NCBI RefSeq assembly: GCF_002157685.2
Contig: NZ_AP026738.1
Coordinates: forward strand, 620,001 to 684,000
Reading direction: 5' to 3'
Source: Comamonas thiooxydans
GTDB lineage: Bacteria > Pseudomonadota > Gammaproteobacteria > Burkholderiales > Burkholderiaceae_C
DNA: 64,000 nucleotides
Position numbers and translations under genes: made by a program. Below the pieces are notes generated by a model that was not told where the DNA came from, did no database searches, and saw nothing but the letters and a program-made list of their open reading frames with translations. This document shows positions 25,894-34,632 of the stretch, in pieces. Every line of letters begins with the position of its first letter. Within the stretch, counting starts at the first letter, position 1.

Positions 25894-26394
25894 CTAATGA
25901 TTGGCGATGGGCAAGGGCAGTTCGGTACTGAATTTGGCGCGCTTGATGCTGAAGAAGGCTTTGACATTGCGCACATTGGCATCCTGCGTGAACAGCTTCT
26001 GGCTCAATGCCAGGTAGGCAGGCATATCGATGGTGGCAATGATGAGGATGAAGTCGGGACCCGGCGAAACGCGCCAGCATTGCTGCACGCCGGGTTCGGC
26101 CACGGCTTTGTGCTCGAATTGCAGCAGTGAGCTGCTGTCTTGCCGGTCCAGCGAGACTTCCACAATGGCCTGCAGGCCATGACCGGTGAGGCGGGCGATG
26201 TGTTCGCTGCTCAGGATGGCGACTTGTTTCTCGATCAGGCCCAGCTCCTGCAGGCGTTTGACGCGACGCAGGCAGGTAGGGGCAGACAGATCGAGATGCC
26301 GGGCCAGGGCCTGGTTGCTCAGGCTGGCATCCAGCTGCAATTGCTGTAACAGCTGGAGGTCGATATGGTCCAGATTGATGGAATTTTCATTCAT
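25894..26394 (-). CDS. Lrp/AsnC family transcriptional regulator
   Basis: This 166-residue protein has the AsnC-type HTH (LDHIDLQLLQQLQLDASLSNQALARHLDLSAPTCLRRVKRLQELGLI) and a C-terminal RAM ligand domain ending in VRNVKAFFSIKRAKFSTELP. It is divergent from glmS across a very AT-rich 136-base region with a dyad ten bases before its ATG, as expected for autoregulation. The ligand is probably an amino acid, judging from the family. Confidence 0.92.
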   Translation of the reverse strand: MNENSINLDHIDLQLLQQLQLDASLSNQALARHLDLSAPTCLRRVKRLQELGLIEKQVAILSSEHIARLTGHGLQAIVEVSLDRQDSSSLLQFEHKAVAEPGVQQCWRVSPGPDFILIIATIDMPAYLALSQKLFTQDANVRNVKAFFSIKRAKFSTELPLPIANH

Positions 26395-26403
26395 TTATAT
26401 GTA

Positions 26404-26418
26404 TTTTATTGAATAAAA
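26404..26418. promoter_or_regulatory. AT-rich dyad upstream of the Lrp gene
   Basis: TTTTATT-G-AATAAAA is a perfect 7-1-7 inverted repeat ten bases from the Lrp start. The whole 26395-26490 stretch is far richer in A+T than its surroundings. It is a likely operator for the Lrp protein and perhaps part of the glmS control region. Confidence 0.45.
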
Positions 26419-26530
26419 AAACAAACTGCCGTATTCGTGAAATTTCCAATCATTTTTAATTTTTTATTGATTGAAAATTTTTCATTGCAACCGCTAGCAT
26501 GCTCGCTCAAACAACCTAAGGTGTACCTCT

Positions 26531-28447
26531 ATGTGTGGCATTGTTGCTGCGGTGTCTCATCGCAATATCGTTCCGGTTCTGGTCCAGGGTCTGCAGCGGC
26601 TGGAGTATCGTGGTTATGACTCCTGTGGTGTGGCTGTACAGGCAGCGGATGCCAGCGGCTTGAGCCTGGGCTTGCAGCGTGCGCGCTCCACAGCCCGCGT
26701 GGCCGAGTTGATGGAGCAGGTCAAGACAGAGCATGTGGAAGGTTTCACCGGCATTGCCCATACCCGCTGGGCCACGCACGGCGAGCCTGCCGTACGCAAT
26801 GCCCATCCCCACTTCAGCCATGGTCCCGGCATCTCGCCCGTCGCCGATGCCGATGCGCCGGCACGCGTGGCCCTGGTGCACAACGGCATCATCGAGAACT
26901 ACGAAGCCCTGCGTGCCGAGTTGCAGGCCAAGGGCTATGTATTTGCCAGCCAGACCGACACCGAGGTCATTGCTCACCTGGTGGACAGCCTCTACAACGG
27001 TGATCTTTTCGAGGCCGTGCAAGCCGCAACGGCTCGCCTGCATGGCGCCTACGCGATTGGCGTGATGCACCGGGATGAACCTCGTCGTGTGGTGGGCGCT
27101 CGTGCCGGCTCACCGCTGATTCTGGGTGTGGGCAAAGACGGCGCGGAACATTTCCTGGCCAGCGATGCAATGGCGCTGGCGGGTGTGACCGACCAGATCG
27201 TCTACTTGGAAGAGGGCGATCTGATCGACCTGCAGCCAGGACGCTACTGGGTCATCAGCAAGAGCGGCGAGCGCCTGACCGAGCAGCAGCGCCCGGTCAG
27301 AACCGTGATGGCGCACAGCGGCGCAGCCGAACTGGGCCCTTATCGCCACTACATGCAAAAGGAAATCTTCGAGCAGCCGCGCGCTTTGGGCGATACGCTG
27401 GAAGGCCTGAAGAACATTGCCCCCGAGCTGTTTGACGGGGTCACTTCGGAAGGCAAGACCGGCGCGGCGGCCTGGCGCGTGTTCAAGGAGATCGACCGGG
27501 TCCTGATCCTGGCCTGCGGCACCAGCTATTACAGCGGCTGCACGGCCAAGTACTGGATAGAGGCGATTGCCGGCATCCCCTGCAATGTGGAAGTGGCCAG
27601 CGAGTACCGCTACCGCACCAGCGTGCCCGATCCCAAGACGCTGATCGTGACCATCAGCCAGTCGGGCGAGACGGCCGATACATTGGCGGCCCTGCGCCAT
27701 GCCCAGAGCCTGGGCATGAAGCACAGCCTGACCATCTGCAATGTGGCCACCAGCGCCATGGTGCGCGAGTGCGAGCTGGCCTATATCACGCGCGCCGGCG
27801 TGGAAATCGGCGTGGCATCGACCAAGGCCTTCACCACGCAGCTGGCCGGCCTGTTCCTGCTGACGCTGGCGCTGGCACAGTCTAAGGGACGCTTGGCGGA
27901 AGAGAAGGAGCAGCAGTATCTGACGGCCATGCGCCATCTTCCCGTGGCCCTGCAATCCGTGCTGGCACTGGAGCCGCAGATCATCAGCTGGGCCGAGGAC
28001 TTTGCGAAGAAGGAAAACGCACTGTTCCTGGGTCGCGGCATTCACTACCCCATCGCTCTGGAAGGCGCACTCAAGCTCAAGGAAATCAGCTACATCCACG
28101 CCGAGGCCTATCCCGCCGGCGAGCTCAAGCATGGCCCGCTGGCGCTGGTGGACAGCCAGATGCCTGTGGTCACCGTGGCGCCCAACGACGAACTGCTGGA
28201 AAAGCTCAAGAGCAATATGCAGGAAGTGCGTGCCCGCGGCGGCGTCCTTTATGTGCTGGCCGATGCCAAGACCAATATCGAAAGCAGCGAAGGCATGCAT
28301 GTGATTCGCATGCCCGAGAACTATGGTGCCCTGAGCCCCATCCTGCATGTGGTGCCGCTGCAGTTGCTGGCTTATCACACGGCGGTGGCTCGCGGCACTG
28401 ATGTGGACAAGCCGCGCAACCTGGCCAAGTCGGTCACGGTGGAGTAA
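26531..28447 (+). CDS. glmS: glutamine-fructose-6-phosphate aminotransferase
   Basis: This 638-residue enzyme makes glucosamine-6-phosphate, the first committed step toward UDP-GlcNAc. The N-terminal Cys2 glutaminase ([32 protein letters not shown]) is followed by two SIS isomerase domains ([59 protein letters not shown]) and the C-terminal [13 protein letters not shown]. It has its own terminator. With glmU 4 kb upstream, much of amino-sugar synthesis is in this region, though not in one operon. No glmS ribozyme is expected or seen in the 135-base leader. Confidence 0.98.
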   Translation: MCGIVAAVSHRNIVPVLVQGLQRLEYRGYDSCGVAVQAADASGLSLGLQRARSTARVAELMEQVKTEHVEGFTGIAHTRWATHGEPAVRNAHPHFSHGPGISPVADADAPARVALVHNGIIENYEALRAELQAKGYVFASQTDTEVIAHLVDSLYNGDLFEAVQAATARLHGAYAIGVMHRDEPRRVVGARAGSPLILGVGKDGAEHFLASDAMALAGVTDQIVYLEEGDLIDLQPGRYWVISKSGERLTEQQRPVRTVMAHSGAAELGPYRHYMQKEIFEQPRALGDTLEGLKNIAPELFDGVTSEGKTGAAAWRVFKEIDRVLILACGTSYYSGCTAKYWIEAIAGIPCNVEVASEYRYRTSVPDPKTLIVTISQSGETADTLAALRHAQSLGMKHSLTICNVATSAMVRECELAYITRAGVEIGVASTKAFTTQLAGLFLLTLALAQSKGRLAEEKEQQYLTAMRHLPVALQSVLALEPQIISWAEDFAKKENALFLGRGIHYPIALEGALKLKEISYIHAEAYPAGELKHGPLALVDSQMPVVTVAPNDELLEKLKSNMQEVRARGGVLYVLADAKTNIESSEGMHVIRMPENYGALSPILHVVPLQLLAYHTAVARGTDVDKPRNLAKSVTVE

Positions 28448-28565
28448 GCAGAAGACCTCTGCCACGAAACTTTCCTGGCTAAAGTCGCAGCTTCAGGTGA
28501 CTCGGGAAAGTTTTTCTCGATGAAATTCAGGTGAAACTGATCTCGGCAGCATTCTCAATGCGATG

Positions 28566-28591
28566 AAAAAGCGCTCGTTGGAGCGCTTTTT
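28566..28591 (+). terminator. terminator of glmS
   Basis: AAAAAGCGCTC (28566-28576) pairs with GAGCGCTTTTT (28581-28591). The A and T runs make it bidirectional, so it may also end the cupin transcript from the other side. Confidence 0.85.
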
Positions 28592-28720
28592 CTATTGGGT
28601 GTTGGATGCGCTCGGCAGATGAAGCTTCGGCCTGCCATCGGGCCGGTTCAGGAACGTCTGGTGTTCGCCAACCAGCCTCAAGCATCGACATCCGCATGTT
28701 CGTGTGCGACTGGCAGCCTC

Positions 28721-29275
28721 TCAATTTGCGCCGGTGCCTGCAACCAGCACAAAGGCAATGCGAGCAGGCTTGCCAGAGCGGTTGGCCCAGGCATGATTTG
28801 TTCCACGCTGAATCAGAACATCGCCCGCCCGTAGCACGGTCTCTTCCTTATCCATGATGGCAATCAGCTCTCCTTCCAGCATGAGCGCATAGTCCACGGA
28901 GTCCGTGCGATGCATGCCAGGGTGCTCGCCGGGCTGAACGTTTCGATGCGCATCGCCATACATGCGTGAAAACGTCGCATTCAAAGCATCTTGAAGCTCC
29001 TGGGGATCGGCGGGTTCGGCAGGAATATCCAGAATGCGCAGCACGGTACCAAGCGGCGGGGGCGCAACGCCCTGGTGCAGATGAATGGTGTCGGGTGAGC
29101 CAATGTTTGCAGGGGCCGCATCAGTTCGCCATAGATTGGTGATGCGATATCCGGGACGTTCCGGCACGAAGCGGATTGCAGGCGATGGGCCGTCTTCGGC
29201 CAGATAGGAGCGTCCTTGCGCATCATTGGCAGTGACTACGCGGCGAATGGGCGCCAGAGTGGTGGATTTGCTCAT
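28721..29275 (-). CDS. cupin domain protein
   Basis: This 184-residue protein has a C-terminal cupin barrel with the metal-type motif PGMHRTDSVDYALMLEGELIAIM and a second motif GDVLIQRGTNHAWANRSGKPARIAFVLV. An N-terminal region contains ITNLWRTDAAPANI. Similar proteins are annotated only as cupins in aromatic or organic-acid gene clusters. It lies 21 bases downstream of the Bug binding-protein gene and is probably co-transcribed with it under the TetR regulator next door. Whether it is an enzyme or a binding protein cannot be told. Confidence 0.8.
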   Translation of the reverse strand: MSKSTTLAPIRRVVTANDAQGRSYLAEDGPSPAIRFVPERPGYRITNLWRTDAAPANIGSPDTIHLHQGVAPPPLGTVLRILDIPAEPADPQELQDALNATFSRMYGDAHRNVQPGEHPGMHRTDSVDYALMLEGELIAIMDKEETVLRAGDVLIQRGTNHAWANRSGKPARIAFVLVAGTGAN

Positions 29276-29296
29276 GAGTGGGCTGTGATTGATGGG

Positions 29297-30259
29297 TTAG
29301 TTGGTGCTGGCAGTGCGCTTGGCTGTCTCGCCCTGCTTGCGAAACTCGGTGGCAATCCGCTTTTCCCATTGCTGACGGCTTTGGTAGTGCACGACCTGAT
29401 CACCGCTTTGGGCAATGCGCTTGACCGATTCGGACTTGGTTGCCTTTGCGCAGGCATCGTCCAGCTTTGCCAGTGCGGCCTCGGGGACCCCACGGGGAAC
29501 AAAGAGGCCTGCGAAGGAGTCTTCCTGCACCTTCATGCCCAGTTCCTTGAAGGTGGGGATATCGGGAAATGCGGGATGACGATGTTCCGAAGTAACGGCC
29601 AACAGCCGCAATTTGCCGGCACGAACCTGAGGTGCTGCAGAGGCTGCAATGCTGCTGACAAAGTCCAGGCGCCCCGCTAGCAATTCCTGGATGGAACCCG
29701 CATCACCCTTGTATGGGATGTGATTGAGTTGTAGCTTCTGGTCTCGCTCGAGCTGATCTATGGCCAGAAAGGGGGCCGAGTTGGGGCCGGGAGAGCCGTA
29801 GTTCAGTGATTTCTGTCTGGCGGCGGCAATCAACTCCGCGATCGTTTTGTAGGGGCTGTCGGCACGTACGCTCACCCCCAGAATGTTCTCGGTCACCCCA
29901 CACAGCGGTTGCACGATATCGGGGCTTAGCTTGAGCCCCTTGACGTAGTGGGGCTGGATGGTGATGGGCGTCATGGGGGTGAAAGCCATGGTCAAGCCGT
30001 CGGCGGGAGATTGGGCCAGCACATTCATTCCAATCACGCCGGAGCCACCCTCGCGCGAGATCACGACGATGCTTTGACCCAGCTGCTTGTGCATCTCCTC
30101 CGCCAGAGTCCTGGCCATCACATCGGTCGAGCTTCCTGCCGCCCAGGGATTGATGATGGTCAGTGGCCTATGGGGAAAATTCTCCTGCGCCTGGAGCGAA
30201 CCGACTCCCAGGCAAGTGAGCCCCATAACGAGGGAGGGTATATGGCGCCAGATGTTCAT
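29297..30259 (-). CDS. Bug family (tripartite tricarboxylate transporter) binding protein
   Basis: This 320-residue periplasmic protein has a signal peptide (HIPSLVMGLTCLGVGSLQAQ) and typical TctC segments: PLTIINPWAAGSSTDVMARTLAEEM, NYGSPGPNSAPFLAIDQL, NHIPYKGDAGSIQELLAGRLDFV and AGKLRLLAVTSEHRHPAFPDIPTFKELG. The ATG ending at 30259 has AAGGAG in front; the longer frame from 30316 would run through the operator. No membrane components TctA/TctB are nearby, which is common for Bug proteins in Burkholderiales. It may act as an orphan binding or sensing protein for a carboxylate handled by the cupin. Confidence 0.88.
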   Translation of the reverse strand: MNIWRHIPSLVMGLTCLGVGSLQAQENFPHRPLTIINPWAAGSSTDVMARTLAEEMHKQLGQSIVVISREGGSGVIGMNVLAQSPADGLTMAFTPMTPITIQPHYVKGLKLSPDIVQPLCGVTENILGVSVRADSPYKTIAELIAAARQKSLNYGSPGPNSAPFLAIDQLERDQKLQLNHIPYKGDAGSIQELLAGRLDFVSSIAASAAPQVRAGKLRLLAVTSEHRHPAFPDIPTFKELGMKVQEDSFAGLFVPRGVPEAALAKLDDACAKATKSESVKRIAQSGDQVVHYQSRQQWEKRIATEFRKQGETAKRTASTN

Positions 30260-30282
30260 TGTTTGTCTCCTTGTATTTCTAA

Positions 30283-30306
30283 ATTCAGTCAGTCGACTGA
30301 ATGAAT
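30283..30306. promoter_or_regulatory. TetR-type operator between the Bug and TetR genes
   Basis: ATTCAGTCAGTC (30283-30294) and GACTGAATGAAT (30295-30306) form a 24-bp palindrome with one mismatched pair. It lies between two divergent genes, 24 bases before the Bug start, where a TetR-like dimer would block both promoters. Confidence 0.65.
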
Positions 30307-30345
30307 ATTGATGCAAAAATGGATACTACGCAAGAGGACGATCAC

Positions 30346-31098
30346 GTGACCTCACTATCATTCGCAGTCATGAGAAAAACTGCCTCCGATGTTCCAGTCG
30401 TAATGGGGAAAAGGGCTGCCCTGCGCCAAGCCGAACAGGCGGAAGTCACTTCTTCGGGAGTTGACGTGCCACGTGCCCAAGCAAGGCAGCGCATGTTGTA
30501 CGCGGCTGAAAAATTGTTTGCGCAGCATGGCTACGCGGGGACATCGCTAAGAGCTGTGATGGCTGAAGCAGACGTGGATACGGGGGCGATTCACTATCAC
30601 TTCAAGAACAAGCTGGGTTTGCTCAAGGCTCTTTTCGAAGAGCGCGTGCAACTGGTCAACGCACAGAGAGAAGCCTTGCTGGCGCAACTTGAACAGCGTC
30701 ATGCGAACGAGCCTCCGAGCATTGAAGAAGTGCTTCGGGCGTTCATTGCTCCAGCATTGCACGCTGCATACGGCTCGGAAGAGTCCTCGTTCAACCGGGT
30801 CGCTGCCCTGTGTTCGGTGGATCCCCTGAAGGAAGTCCGAGAGGTCGTATTCAAGGCGTATGACAAAATCGCTCTGAGGTTTGCCTTGTTGCTGCGTCGC
30901 GTGACACCTCATCTGAGTGAGACGGAGTTTCAGTGGCGCCTGGAGTGCATGTATGGTGCGATGATGTATATCCGCTCAGACAATGGGCGTGTCAGCCATA
31001 TGCTCAATGACAAGCATCGGAGTGACCCGGTGGAAAAGGTGATTGAGCAGTTGATCGCTTTCACGGCGGCAGGGTTCGCGGGATCGCAGATGGCCTGA
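30346..31098 (+). CDS. TetR/AcrR family transcriptional regulator
   Basis: The protein has about 250 residues. The HTH is ARQRMLYAAEKLFAQHGYAGTSLRAVMAEADVDTGAIHYHFKNKLGLLKALFEERV, followed by a TetR C-terminal domain of the type with SSFNRVAALCSVDPLKEVREVVFKAYDKI. The GTG at 30346 is preferred since AAGAGGA (30332-30338) stands seven bases before it. The upstream ATG at 30301 is inside the operator palindrome and has no ribosome site. It probably represses itself and the divergent Bug-cupin genes. A strong terminator follows. Confidence 0.85.
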   Translation: MTSLSFAVMRKTASDVPVVMGKRAALRQAEQAEVTSSGVDVPRAQARQRMLYAAEKLFAQHGYAGTSLRAVMAEADVDTGAIHYHFKNKLGLLKALFEERVQLVNAQREALLAQLEQRHANEPPSIEEVLRAFIAPALHAAYGSEESSFNRVAALCSVDPLKEVREVVFKAYDKIALRFALLLRRVTPHLSETEFQWRLECMYGAMMYIRSDNGRVSHMLNDKHRSDPVEKVIEQLIAFTAAGFAGSQMA

Positions 31099-31220
31099 GA
31101 TGGCGCATCGACAAGGTTGAGCGAGAGTTCGAAGCCTTGAAGGCATGCAATGGGGCGGATGGGAAAAGGAATGGAAGCCACATGAATCCTGGGTCTGTGC
31201 TTGCGGCACCCATTCGCCGA

Positions 31221-31255
31221 AACGAAAAAGCGCTCCATGGGAGCGCTTTTTCGTT
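31221..31255. terminator. bidirectional terminator between TetR gene and small ORF
   Basis: AACGAAAAAGCGCTCC (31221-31236) pairs perfectly with GGAGCGCTTTTTCGTT (31240-31255) over 16 bases around a three-base loop, with T-rich sequence on both sides when read in either direction. Confidence 0.85.
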
Positions 31256-31292
31256 TTTGGCATGGCAGGGGGATGGCTGGCTTCAGCGCTGG

Positions 31293-31415
31293 CTAGACTC
31301 CTGCGGCCTTGAAGACCCGACGCAGTACCTGCATGGGTAGAAATTTGACGCGGCGGCGTTTGAGTTCATGTCGGTAGAGGCGCTCCCTCTCAATGAAGTT
31401 GATTTTTTCTTTCAT
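31293..31415 (-). CDS. candidate 40-residue basic protein
   Basis: A 40-codon reverse-strand frame starts at ATG (complement of 31413-31415) and ends at TAG. It reads MKEKINFIERERLYRHELKR at the N-terminus, then RRVKFLPMQVLRRVFKAAGV, so it is rich in Arg/Lys with alternating hydrophobic residues that could form a helix. It lies between two terminators facing it, 31221-31255 downstream and an own upstream space, which fits an independent transcript. There is no clear ribosome site, and I do not recognise a family. This may be a chance frame. Confidence 0.35.
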   Translation of the reverse strand: MKEKINFIERERLYRHELKRRRVKFLPMQVLRRVFKAAGV

Positions 31416-31562
31416 TGCGATGTGTCTGGATGGCTAACCCAGCCAATCTAACAGCGTAGTGCGCATTTTTCGTAACACCCTGTCAGAGGGGTTCGACATT
31501 CACATCCCGGCGCTGAAGCCGGCATGCCCTGGCATGCATGCAGCCATCCTGGCTTGCCCATG

Positions 31563-31586
31563 AAAAACGCCCCTTGCGGGGCGTTC
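31563..31586 (-). terminator. terminator of the TRAP transporter operon
   Basis: On the reverse strand AACGCCCC and GGGGCGTT enclose a GCAA loop and are followed by TTTTTC, 18 bases after the dctM stop codon. Confidence 0.88.
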
Positions 31587-31603
31587 ATGCAGAGCGATTT
31601 TGC

Positions 31604-32899
31604 TTACATATTATTGGGCAGCACGGTCACGATCTGCGGGAAGAACCACAGTATGACCAGTGCCAGCACCATCAGCAGGAAGTACGGTGCGCAGACGCGG
31701 GCCAGATAGGTGATCTGCTTGCCCGTCATGCCCTGCAGCACGAACAGGTTGAAGCCCACCGGTGGGGTGATCTGAGCGGTCTCCACCGTGATCACGAGGA
31801 AGATGCCGAACCAAAGGGGGTCGATGCCTGCGGCCTGGATGATGGGCAGAACCACGCCGGAGGTCAGCACAATGGTGGAGATGCCGTCCAGAAAGCAGCC
31901 GATGAGAATGTAGAACAGGCCCAGCACCGCAATCAGCATGGCGGGCGACAGGTTCAGGCTGCCCACGTATTCGGCCAGCTGGCGTGGCAGACCGATATAG
32001 CCCATGGACAAGGTCATGAAGGCTGCACCGGCGAGGATCAGCGCAATCATGCAGTAAAGCCGGGTGGCTCCGAACAGCGATTCCTTGAAGTTCTTCCAGC
32101 TCAATGCACCTTGCAGGGCCGACAGAATCAGCGCTCCCATCACGCCAATGCCGGCAGCTTCGGTCGCCGTGGCAATGCCGCTGTAGATGCTGGCAATCAC
32201 GCCCGAGATCAGCAGCACGACGGGGATCAGGTGGCGCGACTCGTAGACTTTCTGCTTGAAGCCCATGGTGCTTTCGGCCTTGGGCACCTTGTCCGGGTTC
32301 ATCAAGGCCCAGACCACGATCCAGCCGCTGAACATCAGTGCCAGCATGATGCCTGGCAGCACGCCTGCCATGAAGAGCTTGGAGATCGACAGCTCGGCCG
32401 ATACGCCGTAGACGATCAGGATGATGGAGGGCGGGATCAGCAGGCCCAGCGTGGCGGGGCCGCCCAGTGAGCCGATCACCATGTTCTCGGGATAGCCGCG
32501 TTTGCGCAGCTCGGGCACATTCATCTTGCCCACGGTGGCGCAGGTGGCGGCCGAGGAGCCGGACACCGCCGCAAAAATCGTGCAGCCGATGACATTGGTG
32601 TGCAGCAGGCGGCCCGGCAGCGCATTGACCCAGGGCGCCAGACCTCGAAACATGCTCTCGGACAGATTGGTGCGGTAGAGAATCTCGCCCATCCAGACAA
32701 ACAGGGGCAAGGCCGTCAAGGTCCAGCTGCTGGCAGAGCCCCAGATGGTCATGGCCATGGCGTCGCCCGCTGCGCGCGCGGTAAAGAACTCCATGCCGAA
32801 CCAGGCAACGCCTGCCAGCGTCAGTCCGACCCAGACACCGCCGCCAAGCAGGACCAGCAGCACCACGATCAGTGCAATGCTTGCGGTGATTTCATTCAT
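31604..32899 (-). CDS. dctM: TRAP transporter large permease (DctM)
   Basis: This 431-residue inner-membrane protein has about 12 hydrophobic helices and the DctM signatures WMGEILYRTNLSESMFRGLAPW, AAVSGSSAATCATVGKMNVPELRKRGYPENMVIGSL, GTLGLLIPPSIILIVYG-like sequence and a C-terminal GFNLFVLQGMTGKQI. It forms the Na+-coupled translocation unit together with DctQ. Its start overlaps the end of dctQ by eight bases. It belongs to the TRAP system beside the 5-oxoproline locus; the substrate is not known from the sequence. Confidence 0.93.
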   Translation of the reverse strand: MNEITASIALIVVLLVLLGGGVWVGLTLAGVAWFGMEFFTARAAGDAMAMTIWGSASSWTLTALPLFVWMGEILYRTNLSESMFRGLAPWVNALPGRLLHTNVIGCTIFAAVSGSSAATCATVGKMNVPELRKRGYPENMVIGSLGGPATLGLLIPPSIILIVYGVSAELSISKLFMAGVLPGIMLALMFSGWIVVWALMNPDKVPKAESTMGFKQKVYESRHLIPVVLLISGVIASIYSGIATATEAAGIGVMGALILSALQGALSWKNFKESLFGATRLYCMIALILAGAAFMTLSMGYIGLPRQLAEYVGSLNLSPAMLIAVLGLFYILIGCFLDGISTIVLTSGVVLPIIQAAGIDPLWFGIFLVITVETAQITPPVGFNLFVLQGMTGKQITYLARVCAPYFLLMVLALVILWFFPQIVTVLPNNM

Positions 32900-33398
32900 G
32901 AGGGGTTCCCTCCTTTTCTACCGCCTTGCGTTTGCCCAGCAGCTCCAGCACCAGTTCGTCGCAGAACGCGATGAAGAAAACAATCGTGCCCAGAGCCATG
33001 AAGATCTGGGGAATCCACAGCGGTGTGGCGTCTATGCCCACGGAGATGTCTTCGATCTCCCAGGACTGCCAGACCAGGCGCGTGGAATAGAAAGCCAGAA
33101 AGGCCGAAAGAATGGTGGCGATGCCCAGGGCGGTCAGTTCCAGCGCCTTGTAGGCCTTGCCCTTGAGCGCACCCAGCAGCAGGGTGACGCGGATATGTTC
33201 ACCTTTCTTCAAGGTGCTGGCCAGGGCCATGAAGCCGGCGCCCGCCATGGCGTAGCCTGCGTAGGCATCGGTGCCCGGGGCGCTGAAGCCAAAGAGTCGG
33301 CTGGTGATGGTCAGCAGCACCATCGCCAGCACGCCGATCATGGCGATGCCGGCAAGCCAGGCACTGCCGTCATAGAGGCCGTTGAGTAACTTGCGCAT
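32892..33398 (-). CDS. dctQ: TRAP transporter small permease (DctQ)
   Basis: This 168-residue protein has four hydrophobic helices and the family pattern LLTITSRLFGFSAPGTDAYAGYAMAGAGFMALASTLKKGEHIRVTLLL. It pairs with DctM in the inner membrane. It lies 79 bases after dctP with a strong hairpin between them, and it overlaps dctM. Confidence 0.9.
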   Translation of the reverse strand: MRKLLNGLYDGSAWLAGIAMIGVLAMVLLTITSRLFGFSAPGTDAYAGYAMAGAGFMALASTLKKGEHIRVTLLLGALKGKAYKALELTALGIATILSAFLAFYSTRLVWQSWEIEDISVGIDATPLWIPQIFMALGTIVFFIAFCDELVLELLGKRKAVEKEGTPHE

Positions 33399-33430
33399 GC
33401 TTGTCTTCCTGAGAGGATGAGGTCATCGAC

Positions 33431-33458
33431 CGCCCGCCCCGGATGCCGGGGTCGGGCG
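33431..33458 (-). promoter_or_regulatory. intercistronic hairpin between dctP and dctQM
   Basis: CGCCCGCCCCGG (33431-33442) pairs with CCGGGG-T-CGGGCG (33446-33458) over 12 pairs with one bulge. Such a structure after a binding-protein gene usually raises its mRNA level over that of the permease genes. Confidence 0.55.
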
Positions 33459-33477
33459 AATCGATGCAATCTGCGCC

Positions 33478-34461
33478 TTACTTGCCAGCCTTGTAGCCGT
33501 CGAGAATGGTCTGGCCGTCAGCGCCGGCCTTGTCCGTCCATTCCTTGATCACGGTCGCGCCGATCTTGCCCAGGTCTGCCTTGAGCTGGGCCGAGGGCTG
33601 CTCGACCTGCATGCCGCCTTGCTTGAGTGCGGCAATCGAGCGCGCATCCACTTCTCTGGACTCTTTCCAGCCGCGCTGCTCGGCGGCGGCAGCGGCCTTC
33701 AGCACGGCTCCCTGGGTGTTCTTGTCCAGTGCGCCAAAGGCCTTCTTGCTCACGGTCACGGCATTCTTGGGAATCCAGGCCTGCACGTTGTAGTAGTACT
33801 TCAGGCTTTCAAACAGCTTGTTGTCGGCACCGGTTGCGCTGGAGGTGATCAGGCCATCCACCACGCCGGTCGCCAGAGCCTGGGACAGCTCGGCCTCCTG
33901 CACGGTCACGGGCTGGGCGCCAATCAGTTCGCCAATGCGGGCGGTAGTGGGTGAGTACACGCGCCACTTCATGCCCTTGAGATCGGCCGCGGAGTTGACC
34001 GGCTTTTTGGTATAGATCCCCTGGGGAGGCCAGGCCACGGAGTACAGCAGCACCTGTCCCTGCTTGTCCAGCAGCTTTTGCAGCGCGGGTTTCTGAGCCT
34101 GATAGAGCTTGTAGGCCTCGTCATAGTTGCTCACCAGGAACGGCAGCCCGTCGGCGCCGAAGATCTGCGACTCGTTCTGGAAGCTCACCAGAAAGAACTC
34201 GCCCATCTGTGCATTGCCGGTCTGCACTGCACGCTTGATTTCGGGCATCTTGAACAGCGATGCACCAAAGTGCGGCGTGATCTTGAGCTTGCCGCCCGTG
34301 GCCGCATCCACATCCTTCACGAACAGTTCGTTGTTCTTGGAGTGAAAGTTTCCAGGCCCGTATGCGGTGGCGAAATCCCACTTGGTTTGTGCCATGGCAT
34401 GACCGGCAATGCCGATGCCGGCGAGCAAGGTTGCTGTGGCGCAGAAAATGCGACGCTTCAT
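33478..34461 (-). CDS. dctP: TRAP transporter substrate-binding protein (DctP)
   Basis: This 327-residue periplasmic protein has a signal peptide (RRIFCATATLLAGIGIAGHAMA) and DctP features: WDFATAYGPGNFHSKNNELFVKDVDAATGGKLKI, the carboxylate-binding region LKGMKWRVYSPTTARIGELIGAQPVTVQ (the conserved Arg), and LATGVVDGLITSS. It is the first gene of the TRAP operon and lies downstream of gntR on the same strand with an operator-like TTGTTGAACAA in the gap. Possible ligands are 5-oxoproline or another dicarboxylate-like acid, by context only. Confidence 0.92.
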   Translation of the reverse strand: MKRRIFCATATLLAGIGIAGHAMAQTKWDFATAYGPGNFHSKNNELFVKDVDAATGGKLKITPHFGASLFKMPEIKRAVQTGNAQMGEFFLVSFQNESQIFGADGLPFLVSNYDEAYKLYQAQKPALQKLLDKQGQVLLYSVAWPPQGIYTKKPVNSAADLKGMKWRVYSPTTARIGELIGAQPVTVQEAELSQALATGVVDGLITSSATGADNKLFESLKYYYNVQAWIPKNAVTVSKKAFGALDKNTQGAVLKAAAAAEQRGWKESREVDARSIAALKQGGMQVEQPSAQLKADLGKIGATVIKEWTDKAGADGQTILDGYKAGK

Positions 34462-34615
34462 GAAAACTCCTCGGATAAGAGATGCGGACGAATGAACTCA
34501 GGCAAGAGTTGTGCCAAAAGTAGCATTTGTCTCAACAAGCATCTATGAGGGATTTCAACGAGTTTCAATGAAACGTAGGGTGTTTTATTGCTTTACCTCT
34601 ATTGAAAATGGCATT

Positions 34616-34626
34616 TTGTTGAACAA
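34616..34626. promoter_or_regulatory. GntR-type operator candidate before dctP
   Basis: TTGTTGAACAA is a perfect 5-1-5 dyad fitting the TTGTnnnACAA form bound by FadR-branch GntR regulators. It lies between the gntR stop and dctP. A weaker relative, TTGTCTCAACAA, is at 34527-34538. Confidence 0.5.
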
Positions 34627-34632
34627 GATCGC

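Noticed and set aside
26395..26530. glmS ribozyme
   Set aside because: The ribozyme is a Gram-positive feature and the leader is too short and AT-rich, with no matching core.
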